Of a DNA stretch of 15,189 nt, positions 1 to 7,038 are shown in pieces (position 1 is the first letter of the stretch; every line of letters starts with the position of its first letter). Both the position numbers and the translations under genes were made by a program. The notes under the pieces were generated by a model that was not told the DNA's origin, searched no databases, and saw only the letters and a program-made list of their open reading frames with translations. The DNA is from DASWIG01 sp965371445 (GTDB lineage: Bacteria > Acidobacteriota > Thermoanaerobaculia > Multivoradales > J023), in NCBI GenBank assembly GCA_965371445.1, contig CBDUYN010000220.1, positions 1 to 15,189 of the forward strand, read 5' to 3'.

Positions 1-94
1 CGTAGGGAGAGGGCTGCGCCTGCCCTCTTCTCGGCGCCTTCAGGCGCCTTCGCTGTTATGCCGAGCTCGGCATAACAGCGAAGACGTCCCTACG
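1..94. repeat. Nested palindromic element, cut by the window edge
   Basis: Positions 48-83 form a perfect 36-base palindrome centred between 65 and 66. It is enclosed by an outer inverted repeat, CGTAGGGA at 1-8 with TCCCTACG at 87-94. Inside are two further hairpins: AGAGGGC with GCCCTCT around 8-29, and a doubled GGCGCC around 33-47. The 13-mer GGCTGCGCCTGCC at 12-24 also occurs in the repeat at 15158-15178. The nested symmetry resembles a REP- or MITE-like element. It carries no recognisable gene, and its left border may lie outside the window. Confidence 0.7.
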
Positions 95-109
95 AACGAG
101 CAAGTGACG

Positions 110-236
110 TCCCAGCCCCGTCAGGCGGTCCTGGGTGGGATCCGGAGCGATGACCTCGAGGTAGCGGCTCTGGCCGAGATCGGCGAGGGCGTTATGGGCG
201 CCGACGCCCGGGTGGCGTCCGCCGGGGGCCGTCTCC
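110..236 (-). pseudogene. Fragment of a glyoxalase-like (VOC) domain protein
   Basis: The minus strand reads APGGRHPGVGAHNALADLG followed by SRYLEVIAPDPTQD. This is the characteristic N-terminal block of glyoxalase-like (VOC fold) domain proteins, in which HPG.GTHNAL and YLEI.APDP are typical. Only about 40 codons look related. Towards its 5' side the similarity stops before the response-regulator promoter at 292, and towards its 3' side it runs into the palindromic element at 1-94. No start codon or remaining domain is visible, so it is best called a truncated remnant. The family match is from memory of conserved motifs, not from a search. Confidence 0.55.
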
Positions 237-291
237 GCGGAATCCGGAGGTGGTTGAAGAGCTCCGTCGCGAACACGGAAGTTGCGCTGTC

Positions 292-320
292 TTGACAAAC
301 CTCCTCCTAGCTCAGAGAAT
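292..320 (+). promoter_or_regulatory. Sigma-70-type promoter for the response regulator
   Basis: A perfect -35 hexamer TTGACA lies at 292-297. A 17-base spacer separates it from GAGAAT at 315-320, which matches four of six -10 positions. Transcription would start near 327 and leave a leader of about 90 bases before the ATG at 419. Confidence 0.55.
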
Positions 321-418
321 CCCGAGTGGTTCTTCGATCTCCGTGGTTGCCGCCGGGGGTGCCCGGCCGGCTCCTCACAAAACCTTGGAAACGCCGTAAG
401 GCTTGAAAGGGAGGAGAG

Positions 419-838
419 ATGACGCAAGTCTGTCGGGGAAAGGTCCTCATCGTCGATGACAGCTCGTCGGCGCTCAAGATGGCGAGTCTCGCCCTCAAGA
501 ACGCGGGGTACGAGGTCATCGCCAAGAAGGAGGCCATCTTGGTCTCCAGCACCATCCAGCGGGAGAAGCCCCAGATCGCGCTGTTCGACGTGAACATGCC
601 GGCGATCCAGGGTGACAAGCTCGCCGAGATCGTCCGCGGCCACCCCGCCTGCGCCGAAACGGTCCTGCTGCTCTATTCCAGCCAGCCCGACGTGGAGCTC
701 GAGACCCTCGCCCGCAACTGCGGAGCCGACGGCTTCATCCAGAAAGGCCTGGACGCGGGGAACCTCGTCCGCCAGGTCAACCGGTGGATGAGCCGGATCG
801 AGGAAGACGCCGTGGAGACACAAAAGGGTGGCTCCTGA
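419..838 (+). CDS. Single-domain response regulator (CheY-like receiver)
   Basis: This 139-residue protein is a stand-alone receiver domain of a two-component system and carries no output domain. The acidic pair is D13-D14, the phosphoacceptor is D57 in FDVNMP, the switch Ser is S87, and the conserved lysine is K109 in IQKG. All key residues are therefore present and phosphorylation should be possible. The start is supported by a strong AAGGGAGGAG Shine-Dalgarno at 407-416. The last 25 or so residues form a charged tail. No histidine kinase is adjacent on the same strand; the hybrid kinase at 2119-4515 carries its own receiver, so the partner is unknown. CheY-like proteins of this kind pass signals through protein-protein contact or phosphorelay. 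The output cannot be told from sequence. Confidence 0.9.
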   Translation: MTQVCRGKVLIVDDSSSALKMASLALKNAGYEVIAKKEAILVSSTIQREKPQIALFDVNMPAIQGDKLAEIVRGHPACAETVLLLYSSQPDVELETLARNCGADGFIQKGLDAGNLVRQVNRWMSRIEEDAVETQKGGS

Positions 839-890
839 AATCGGCCGTGTCGAGAGCGGCGGCGAGCTCGCCTGGCCCTATTTCGGGATG

Positions 891-1255
891 TCAAGATCGA
901 TCTCCCTCAGCCGTGCCGGCAGCCGGCTCGCCCGGAGACTGGAAGGACCGCGGCTCAAACCCTGACGGGTTCACGAGCCCGAGGATGTCGTTGCGTCGCC
1001 GAGCAAGAAAGAAACCGTGGTCGAGGACCTTCTCGGCCATCTGCTCCGACACCTCGCCGTCCGCCACGATCATGGCGTAGATCCTGGTATTCCGAGGTGA
1101 GCTCGGGAAGCTGCCGCACCATCTCGAAGAGCCGCTCGACGGCCATCGCCAGACGGACCTGTCCTCGCACTGGACGGAGATGAAAGATCCGCTCTCGATG
1201 AACGGGGCGATGGCATCGAAAAGCCCGAAGTCGCCGAGATCGAGAGACTTCTGGC
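891..1255 (-). pseudogene. Remnant of an unrecognised gene with two compensating frameshifts
   Basis: One minus-strand frame reads sensibly at its start (LDLGDFGLFDAIAPFIESG) and at its end (YAMIVADGEVSEQMAEKVLD, then FFLARRRNDILGLVNPSGF), stopping at 891. Between about 1165 and 1090 that frame becomes Trp/Ser/Cys-rich nonsense. A neighbouring frame there gives protein-like VRLAMAVERLFEMVRQLPEL. Joining the pieces needs one frameshift near 1160 and a compensating one near 1090. The upstream edge is a palindromic repeat at 1262-1278, and no start codon is visible there. I do not recognise the family. Sequencing errors are an alternative to decay for the shifts, but the missing 5' end argues for a remnant. 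Confidence 0.5.
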
Positions 1256-1261
1256 CGGATC

Positions 1262-1278
1262 GGCAGGCGAAGCCTGCC
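1262..1278. repeat. Palindromic repeat copy behind the toxin gene
   Basis: GGCAGGC-GAA-GCCTGCC is a perfect seven-base stem with a three-base loop. Read on the minus strand it is GGCAGGCTTCGCCTGCC, one loop base different from the copy at 15162-15178. It lies about 10 bases beyond the toxin stop codon and could act as a terminator hairpin, though no T-tract follows. Confidence 0.6.
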
Positions 1279-1287
1279 CTAGCTCGC

Positions 1288-1572
1288 TTAATAAACCTCG
1301 TCGTGGGTCCCGATCCCGAGCAAGAGGATGTCATCTTCCTCGGCGGATGTACTCGGAGTAAACCTGAAGAGAACCCGTAGGTCGAGCTCGACGGTGCAGG
1401 CCCACCTTCCGGTAAGCTTGCCCTTGAGCTTGTGACTTGCCAGGCTCGCTGCGAACGGGTCCTTTTGCAGCAGGGTAAGAGCCGCTTCGATACTCTCTTT
1501 GACCGCCGGCTGCTTCTTCAGGGTGCGTTTGAGCGATCGGGCGAAGGTGTTGGTCCAGACGAGGGACCTCAT
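1288..1572 (-). CDS. RelE/ParE superfamily toxin, YafQ-like
   Basis: This 94-residue basic protein has the layout of RelE/YafQ-type toxins, typically ribosome-dependent mRNA endonucleases. An N-terminal helix region WTNTFARSLKRTLKKQP is followed by a helical segment ending LLQKDPFAASLASHKLKG. Beta strands then follow: WACTVELDLRVLFRF, and DDILLLGIGTHDEVY at the end. The HKLKG / R-V-L-F / IGTHDEVY pattern is typical of the family. Its ATG overlaps the upstream antitoxin stop by four bases (ATGA), indicating translational coupling in a toxin-antitoxin operon. The pair shares the promoter at 1816-1844. Assignment to RelE/ParE/YafQ is confident. The exact subfamily and target are not. Confidence 0.85.
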   Translation of the reverse strand: MRSLVWTNTFARSLKRTLKKQPAVKESIEAALTLLQKDPFAASLASHKLKGKLTGRWACTVELDLRVLFRFTPSTSAEEDDILLLGIGTHDEVY

Positions 1573-1790
1573 CCAGTGATCTCACGCATCAAATCGGCGG
1601 CCGCGCCGCGACGGAACTCGCCCTGGGCATACTCCTCTTCGACCTGGGCAACGCTTCCCCAGAGCTCCTCCCGGCGTTGCTCACTCCGGCGACGCCGCAA
1701 GATGTCCATGAGGCTGTCCTGTTGCTCCTCCGGCAACGACTCGAACATATCCAGAGTTTCTTGAAACGTCCCAGCGTGATGGCTACTCAT
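1569..1790 (-). CDS. Antitoxin partner of the RelE/YafQ-like toxin
   Basis: This 73-residue acidic-helical protein precedes the toxin. The segment ETLDMFESLPEEQQDSLMD, then ILRRRRSEQRREEL and a C-terminal ADLMREITG, resembles the small helical antitoxins commonly paired with YafQ-like toxins, with their LP.E.Q..L..I..RR.EQRR pattern. The frame is open further upstream, but the ATG at 1790 is chosen because a GAGGAAC ribosome-binding sequence lies just ahead of it and the promoter at 1816-1844 would exclude an earlier start. Its stop codon overlaps the toxin start by four bases. The antitoxin presumably neutralises the toxin through its C-terminal half and represses the operon, perhaps via the palindromes in the promoter. 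That regulatory role is inference from the family. Confidence 0.8.
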   Translation of the reverse strand: MSSHHAGTFQETLDMFESLPEEQQDSLMDILRRRRSEQRREELWGSVAQVEEEYAQGEFRRGAAADLMREITG

Positions 1791-1803
1791 CCGAGGTTCC
1801 TCA

Positions 1804-1844
1804 CTGTCTACCAGCAGTGTACAACGGGGGTTGCACCGGTGCAA
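1804..1844 (-). promoter_or_regulatory. Toxin-antitoxin promoter with overlapping palindromic operator
   Basis: Read leftward, TTGCAC at 1844-1839 is followed by a 17-base spacer and TACACT at 1821-1816, a good sigma-70-type promoter. The -35 is one half of a perfect 14-base palindrome, TTGCACCGGTGCAA, at 1831-1844. A second inverted repeat, CACTG...CAGTG, spans the -10 and start-site region at about 1803-1820. Both dyads are well placed for autorepression by the antitoxin or the toxin-antitoxin complex. Confidence 0.65.
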
Positions 1845-2101
1845 GCGCGACGACCATCTCGATCCCCAGAGGGGCACGGCCGAGGCCCGAGGCGAGGTGC
1901 CCGGCACTTGCCGGTTCGAGGGCCGCAGGTCGAAATCACTTAACGGGACGGCGGAAGAGGAAGACAGCCCGAACCGACGGATGCCGAGGCGCGAGGCCGC
2001 AGATCGTGTCGCAGGTCAGACGTAGACGCTCACGACGGACCCCCTCCCGCTCGGCGAGACGTCTGGCCTCACGGCGCCGCCGCGGCTCGTCGTCGGTGCG
2101 G

Positions 2102-2119
2102 GATTTCCGGCCGGAAATC
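2102..2119 (-). terminator. Perfect 18-base palindrome at the kinase stop codon
   Basis: GATTTCCGGCCGGAAATC is perfectly self-complementary and abuts the TAG of the histidine kinase (2119-2121). Its placement fits a 3'-end hairpin, but no T-tract follows and the symmetry has no loop, so a protein-binding dyad is equally possible. The gap from 1845 to 2101 holds no gene I can support. A frame continuing in phase after the kinase stop codon is Arg-rich and has no start codon. Confidence 0.35.
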
Positions 2120-4515
2120 TATTCCCGGCCCCTCTCCAGGACGCTGCGTAGCCCCGCGAGCTTGACGGGTTTCGCGATGTAGTCGTCCATGCCGGCTTCG
2201 AGGCAGGCCTCGCGGTCGCCTTTCAACGCGTTGGCGGTCATGGCGACCAGCCGCAGGGGCGCCTCGGGCCAGCGCTGGCGGATGCGGCGTGCCGTCTCGA
2301 GGCCGTCGAGCTCCGGCATCTGGACGTCGAGGAGCACCAGGTCGTAGGGACGCTCGCCAAGGGCCTCGAGGGCGGCGACGCCGTTCTCGACGACGTCGGC
2401 GTCGTAGCCCAGCTCTTTGAGCATGCGCAGCGCCACCATCTGGTTGACCCGGTCGTCCTCCGCCAGGAGGACGCGCAGCGAGCGGCTCCGCTCGGCCGCA
2501 CGCTCCGGCTCGGGCTCCTCGTCTTCCGGGGCGTCGGCGTCGGCGGGCTTCGCGTCGATCGTGAACTGGAAGCTCGATCCCCAGCCGAGCTCGGCCTCGA
2601 CCCAGATGGTGCCGCTCATGAGCTCGCAGAGATGCCGGCTGATGGCAAGGCCCAGCCCGGAGCCGCCGTGACGCCGGGCATGGGAGGCGTCGATCTGGCT
2701 GAAGACCTGGAACAGGTCCTCCCGACGGTCCGCGGGGATTCCCGGGCCGGTGTCGTCGACGCGGAAGCAGAGCGTGCCGGGACGGTCGTCGCCGGCCGCA
2801 GCGACCTCGACGCGTACGCCGCCTTTCTCGGTGAACTTGACGGCGTTGCCCACCAGGTTGACGAGGACCTGGCGAAGCCGCTTGACGTCGCCGACCCAGG
2901 CGGTGGCGAGCCCGGGGGCGATCTCGTAGGTCATCTCGAGGTCTTTCTCGACCGCCAGCGGCGTCAGGATGTCCAGCGCCTGCTCGATCGGCTGCCGCAG
3001 CCGGAAGGGAGCCTCGTGAAGCTCGATCTTGCCGGCCTCGATCTTCGAGAAGTCGAGGATGTCGTCGATCAACGAGAGGAGCGCTTCGCCGCTCTTGCGG
3101 ACGATCTCGGCATATTCGCTCTGCTCGGGGGAAAGCCCGGTCGCGAGCAGAAGGTCCGACATGCCGATGACGCCGTTTAAGGGCGTACGGATCTCGTGAC
3201 TCATGGTGGCGAGGAAGCGGCTCTTGGCCTGGCTCGCTTCGTGGAGCTCGTGGGTGCGTTCTTCGACCCGCTGCTCGAGGTCGCGGCGCAGGTCGTCGAG
3301 CTCCTGGTGGGTGCGAAGAAAGCGGTTGGAGAGCGAGCCGGCGAGGGAGACGATGAAGCAACCGAAGCCGAAAGCGACGAGCCTCGGGGCGTCGACGAGG
3401 CCCTGGTCGACGAGCACGTCGTTGATGCCGGAGAGTACCGTCAGAGTGGCGCCTCCGGCGATCAGCCGGGCCTCCGGATGACGGCGCCAGGCCTCACGGA
3501 AAATGGTCCAGAGCGCCACGACGGAGATCGCCAGGAGACCGGCCTGCCACACGTAGAGCATCCACAGGTTCCACAAGAGCCCCGGGCTCAAGAGAAGCAC
3601 GAAGCCGATCGTCACGTTGACCCACTGGAAAGTCCGGAGCGCCTTGCCGATGCGCAACCCCAGGAGCGGCCACAAAAGCTCGATGAAGGCCGCGATCCCC
3701 ACGTAGCAGAAGAAGTGCTCCACCTCCTTGTAGGTGAGGAAGTGGTCCCCAAGCATGTACTTCCATTGAGTCCGCAGGAACGTGTAGCCGGCAAAGACCA
3801 CGGCGGAGACGGTGAACCAGAAGTATCCCTGCAGCTCCAGCCGGCGCCGCCAGAGCTCGAAGTAGAAGGCGCCCAGAAGGAGGAAGAGTCCGGCGAGAAA
3901 GAGCTGCGGCAGCTCGGAGACGATCTCGCGGCGGGTCAGCATTTCGATCGGCCCCAGGTAATAGGGTCCTTCGTCGGGTCCCGCCACTTCGCCAGGCAAG
4001 TCGAGCGGTTTCCAGACGCGCAGCGCGAGGACCAGCCTACCGTCGGGCTCGATCGCCGCGGCGGGCACGGAGTAGATCGCGTGGCGGTCGTAGTCGATGC
4101 TCGGCTCGGGAGGACGAGAGCCCACGCCGCCGAGCAACTGGCCGCCGGCATAGACCTCGTAGGCACAGCAGACCTTGCCGAGCCAGAGCCCGAGGCGCAG
4201 GTCGGCGTGCTCGGCCGCGGAGAGCCCCGCCTCGCCGCCGACGCGGACCGTGAGCCGGTACCAGGCGCTCTCGGCCCGCACCTCGCGGATCGCGAAGGGC
4301 AGCGGGACCCTGACCTCCTGCCAGCCACTGTCGTCGAAATCGGGCTCGGCCCAGGCGGGATCGTCGCCGATCGAGAAGTCCCAGGGGACCCGGAGGCTGG
4401 TGACGACTTGCGGATCAGGCATCGAAAGCGGCTCGCCTCCCACAGCTGCGGCGAAGGTCGAGGCGAGCAACACACCAAGCGCAGCTTTCCTGCTGAAGAT
4501 CCGAGCGTCCGCCAT
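2119..4515 (-). CDS. Hybrid histidine kinase with 7TMR-DISM-type sensor
   Basis: This 798-residue membrane sensor kinase starts with a signal-like segment (about residues 10-27). A periplasmic region of about 175 residues follows, opening with a jelly-roll-like motif (WDFSIGDDPAWAEPDFDDSGW) as seen in sugar-binding beta-sandwich domains. About seven hydrophobic helices occupy roughly residues 205-395, the 7TMR-DISM arrangement. A coiled-coil (ELDDLRRDLEQRVEERTHEL) leads to the kinase core: H440 in MSHEIRTPLNG, the N box LVNLVGNAVKF, then DDTGPGIP and GSGLGLAISR. A C-terminal receiver carries phosphoacceptor D730 in LLDVQMP and a lysine in YIAKPVK. An Asp/Glu/Pro-rich linker separates the two parts. 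The ATG at 4515 is the start that gives the signal sequence. It has only a weak AGGG ahead of it and may be leaderless. Ligand and downstream partner are unknown. Confidence 0.92.
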   Translation of the reverse strand: MADARIFSRKAALGVLLASTFAAAVGGEPLSMPDPQVVTSLRVPWDFSIGDDPAWAEPDFDDSGWQEVRVPLPFAIREVRAESAWYRLTVRVGGEAGLSAAEHADLRLGLWLGKVCCAYEVYAGGQLLGGVGSRPPEPSIDYDRHAIYSVPAAAIEPDGRLVLALRVWKPLDLPGEVAGPDEGPYYLGPIEMLTRREIVSELPQLFLAGLFLLLGAFYFELWRRRLELQGYFWFTVSAVVFAGYTFLRTQWKYMLGDHFLTYKEVEHFFCYVGIAAFIELLWPLLGLRIGKALRTFQWVNVTIGFVLLLSPGLLWNLWMLYVWQAGLLAISVVALWTIFREAWRRHPEARLIAGGATLTVLSGINDVLVDQGLVDAPRLVAFGFGCFIVSLAGSLSNRFLRTHQELDDLRRDLEQRVEERTHELHEASQAKSRFLATMSHEIRTPLNGVIGMSDLLLATGLSPEQSEYAEIVRKSGEALLSLIDDILDFSKIEAGKIELHEAPFRLRQPIEQALDILTPLAVEKDLEMTYEIAPGLATAWVGDVKRLRQVLVNLVGNAVKFTEKGGVRVEVAAAGDDRPGTLCFRVDDTGPGIPADRREDLFQVFSQIDASHARRHGGSGLGLAISRHLCELMSGTIWVEAELGWGSSFQFTIDAKPADADAPEDEEPEPERAAERSRSLRVLLAEDDRVNQMVALRMLKELGYDADVVENGVAALEALGERPYDLVLLDVQMPELDGLETARRIRQRWPEAPLRLVAMTANALKGDREACLEAGMDDYIAKPVKLAGLRSVLERGRE

Positions 4516-4521
4516 GGCCCT

Positions 4522-4527
4522 AGTGTA
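4522..4527 (-). promoter_or_regulatory. -10 element 6 bases before the kinase ATG
   Basis: TACACT, read leftward, is followed by AGGGCC and then the ATG at 4515. A start site 6-7 bases downstream of the -10 would fall on the ATG itself, giving a leaderless mRNA. No good -35 is seen at 17 bases, where CGCCTG lies. The same layout occurs before the decarboxylase at 8471-8476. Confidence 0.4.
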
Positions 4528-4662
4528 GTCGATGTCGCGACCGACAGGCGACCTGGGAGTCTCTTGTCGAGAAGATCCTCTAGCCTCGCCTCCACCTTTC
4601 CGGTACCCTTGCCACTTTCCGGAGCGCCGCCCCGCAAGCTCCGCTGGAGATGGAACCGACCC

Positions 4663-7038
4663 ATGAGCAACCCCGACGCCAAAGCTCCGTCCGCGGCCGC
4701 TTCGAGCGAGACCGCGTCGCTTGACTTCATCCGCACGATCGTCACCCACGACGTCGGCGCCGGCAAGCACGAGGGTCGTGTCCGGACGCGCTTCCCGCCC
4801 GAGCCCAACGGCTACCTCCACATCGGCCACGCCAAGTCGATCTGTCTGAACTTCGGCGTCGCCGCGGAGTACGCAGGGCTCTGCAACCTGCGTTTCGACG
4901 ACAGCAATCCCGAGACCGAGGAGATGGAATACGTCGAGTCGATTCAGCACGACGTCCGCTGGCTGGGCTTCGACTGGGGAGCCAGGCTCTTTTTTGCCTC
5001 CGACTACTTCGAGAAGCTCTACGAATGCGCCGTCCACCTGATCGAGCGAGGCAAAGCCTACGTCTGCCACCTGAGCGAGGAGGAGATTCGTAGCTACCGC
5101 GGCACGGTTACCGAGGCCGGCCGGCCAAGTCCCTACCGCGACCGCTCGGACGAGGAGAACCTGGAGCTGTTCGAACGGATGAAAAACGGGGAGCTCGAGG
5201 AGGGCGAATGCGTCCTGCGCGCCAAGATCGACATGGCGGCGTCGAACATGAAGATGCGCGATCCGCTGCTTTACCGGATCCGCAAGGCCACCCACTACCG
5301 TCGCGGCACCGAGTGGTGCATCTATCCCTTCTACGACTTCACCCACTGCCTCTCCGACTCCTTCGAGGACGTCACCCACTCGCTGTGTACCCTGGAGTTC
5401 GAGAACAACCGCGAGCTCTACGACTGGGTGGTGCGCGAGACCGAGGTGCCGCACCAGCCGCGGCAGATCGAGTTCGCGCGGCTGAACCTGAGCTACACGG
5501 TCCTTTCCAAGCGCAAGCTCCTGCGGCTCGTCGAGGAAGGGCTCGTCGACGGCTGGGACGATCCCCGCATGCCGACGATCTCGGGCCTGAGGCGCCGGGG
5601 CTACACGCCGGAGTCGATCCGCAGCTTCAGCCAGAAAGTCGGCATCGCCCGCACCTACAACGTCATCGACGTCGCGCAGCTGGAGCACGCGATCCGCGAC
5701 GATTTGAACCACAAGGCGCCGCGAGTGCTGGCGGTCCTGCGGCCGCTCAAGGCGGTGATCGAGAACTACCCGGAAGGCAAGAGCGAAGAGCTTGAAGCGC
5801 CCTACTATCCACACGACGTCCCCAAGGAGGGGTCGCGGACGTTGCCGTTCTCCCGGGAGATCCTGATCGAGCGTGACGACTTCATGGAGGATCCTCCCAA
5901 GGGCTATTTCCGCCTCGCCCCGGGCCGCGAGGTCCGGCTCCGCTACGCTTACCTCATCACCTGCCGCGAGGTGGTCAAAGACGATGCCGGCGAGGTCGTG
6001 GAGCTGCGCTGCACCTACGACCCGGAGACCCGGGGTGGCGACGCCCCGGACGGCCGCAAGGTGAAGGGCACGATCCACTGGGTGTCGGCCGAGCATTCGC
6101 TGGGCGTCGAGGTGCGCCTCTACGACCGGCTTTTTCTGCACGAGAACCCGAACGAAGGCGACGACTTCCGAGCTCACCTGAACCCGGATTCGCTGGAGGT
6201 CTTGGGCGGCGCCCGCATCGAGCCGAGCGTCGCCGCGACGGCTCCCGGCACCCACTTCCAGCTCGAGCGCCAGGGCTATTTCGTGACCGACCTCAAGGAC
6301 TCGACCACCGAGCGGCTCGTCTTGAACCGTACGGTGACGCTGCGCGACACGTGGACCAAGGTCACCGAAAAGCAGGAAGCCGCCGAGCGTGGCGTCTCGG
6401 TGCAAGACCGGGCGGCGGAACGCGCCGCGAAGCGGGCGGCCGAGAAAGCCCGCCAGCGCGAGCTGTCAGAAGCCGCGGCCGACGAGGAAGCGCCGGCGCT
6501 TTCGGCGGAGCAGGAGGCCGAGGTGAAGCGCCTCGACGAGATGGGGGTCGCGGACCAGGACGCCCGGCTCCTCGTCCAGATCGAGGAGCTGAAGGCCTTC
6601 TTCGAGGAAGCCGCGGCGGGCCACGAGAACGTCCGTGGCGTCGCCAACTTCGTCCTCAACGAGGTACGCCGCGAGGCCAAAGACCGTGCGGTCTCGGACC
6701 TCGCGTTCACCGGCAAGGAGGTGGGCGAGCTCGTCGTTTTAGTCGATGCCGGGACGATCACCGGCAAGGCCGCGAAAGACGTCTTTGCCGAGATGGTCGA
6801 AAGCGGCGGCTCGCCGCGCGAGATCGTCGAGGCGAAGGGCTTAAAGCAGCTCACCGCCGCCGCCGACCTCGAGCCCTTCGTCGACCGGGTGCTTGAGGAC
6901 GAGGCGGAGAACGTGGCGCTTTACCGCGGCGGCAAGACGGCTCTGATGGGCCACTTCGTCGGCCGGGTGATGCGCGAGACGCGCGGGCGGGCGAATCCGC
7001 AGCTCGTCCAGGAGCTTTTGCGTTCGCGGCTCAGTTGA
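4663..7038 (+). CDS. glnS: Glutaminyl-tRNA synthetase with C-terminal YqeY domain
   Basis: This 791-residue class I aminoacyl-tRNA synthetase charges tRNA-Gln directly. The catalytic domain opens with RFPPEPNGYLHIGHAKS, with HIGH at 53-56. The KMSKS equivalent is VLSKR at 280-284. DDSNPETE and EWCIYPFYDFTH are further GlnRS-typical blocks. The anticodon-binding beta-barrels run to about residue 565. Most bacterial GlnRS end near 555 residues. Here an Ala/Glu/Arg-rich helical linker (about 570-620) leads to a YqeY/GatB-like tail of about 170 residues, including NVRGVANFVLNEVRRE and GKTALMGHFVGRVMR. Such a tail is known from Deinococcus GlnRS, where it aids tRNA binding. The ATG at 4663 is preceded by GGAG. 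A long open frame upstream is a shadow of the opposite-strand kinase. The stop overlaps the convergent decarboxylase gene by eight bases. Confidence 0.95.
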   Translation: MSNPDAKAPSAAASSETASLDFIRTIVTHDVGAGKHEGRVRTRFPPEPNGYLHIGHAKSICLNFGVAAEYAGLCNLRFDDSNPETEEMEYVESIQHDVRWLGFDWGARLFFASDYFEKLYECAVHLIERGKAYVCHLSEEEIRSYRGTVTEAGRPSPYRDRSDEENLELFERMKNGELEEGECVLRAKIDMAASNMKMRDPLLYRIRKATHYRRGTEWCIYPFYDFTHCLSDSFEDVTHSLCTLEFENNRELYDWVVRETEVPHQPRQIEFARLNLSYTVLSKRKLLRLVEEGLVDGWDDPRMPTISGLRRRGYTPESIRSFSQKVGIARTYNVIDVAQLEHAIRDDLNHKAPRVLAVLRPLKAVIENYPEGKSEELEAPYYPHDVPKEGSRTLPFSREILIERDDFMEDPPKGYFRLAPGREVRLRYAYLITCREVVKDDAGEVVELRCTYDPETRGGDAPDGRKVKGTIHWVSAEHSLGVEVRLYDRLFLHENPNEGDDFRAHLNPDSLEVLGGARIEPSVAATAPGTHFQLERQGYFVTDLKDSTTERLVLNRTVTLRDTWTKVTEKQEAAERGVSVQDRAAERAAKRAAEKARQRELSEAAADEEAPALSAEQEAEVKRLDEMGVADQDARLLVQIEELKAFFEEAAAGHENVRGVANFVLNEVRREAKDRAVSDLAFTGKEVGELVVLVDAGTITGKAAKDVFAEMVESGGSPREIVEAKGLKQLTAAADLEPFVDRVLEDEAENVALYRGGKTALMGHFVGRVMRETRGRANPQLVQELLRSRLS

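Noticed and set aside
3196..4662. Long open frame upstream of and in phase with glnS
   Set aside because: It is antisense to the kinase, with typical GC-rich shadow composition. GlnRS similarity starts just after 4663.
2119..6405. A 1428-codon open frame on the minus strand extending far upstream of the kinase
   Set aside because: The part beyond 4515 is the complement of glnS. The kinase signal peptide and promoter point to a start at 4515.
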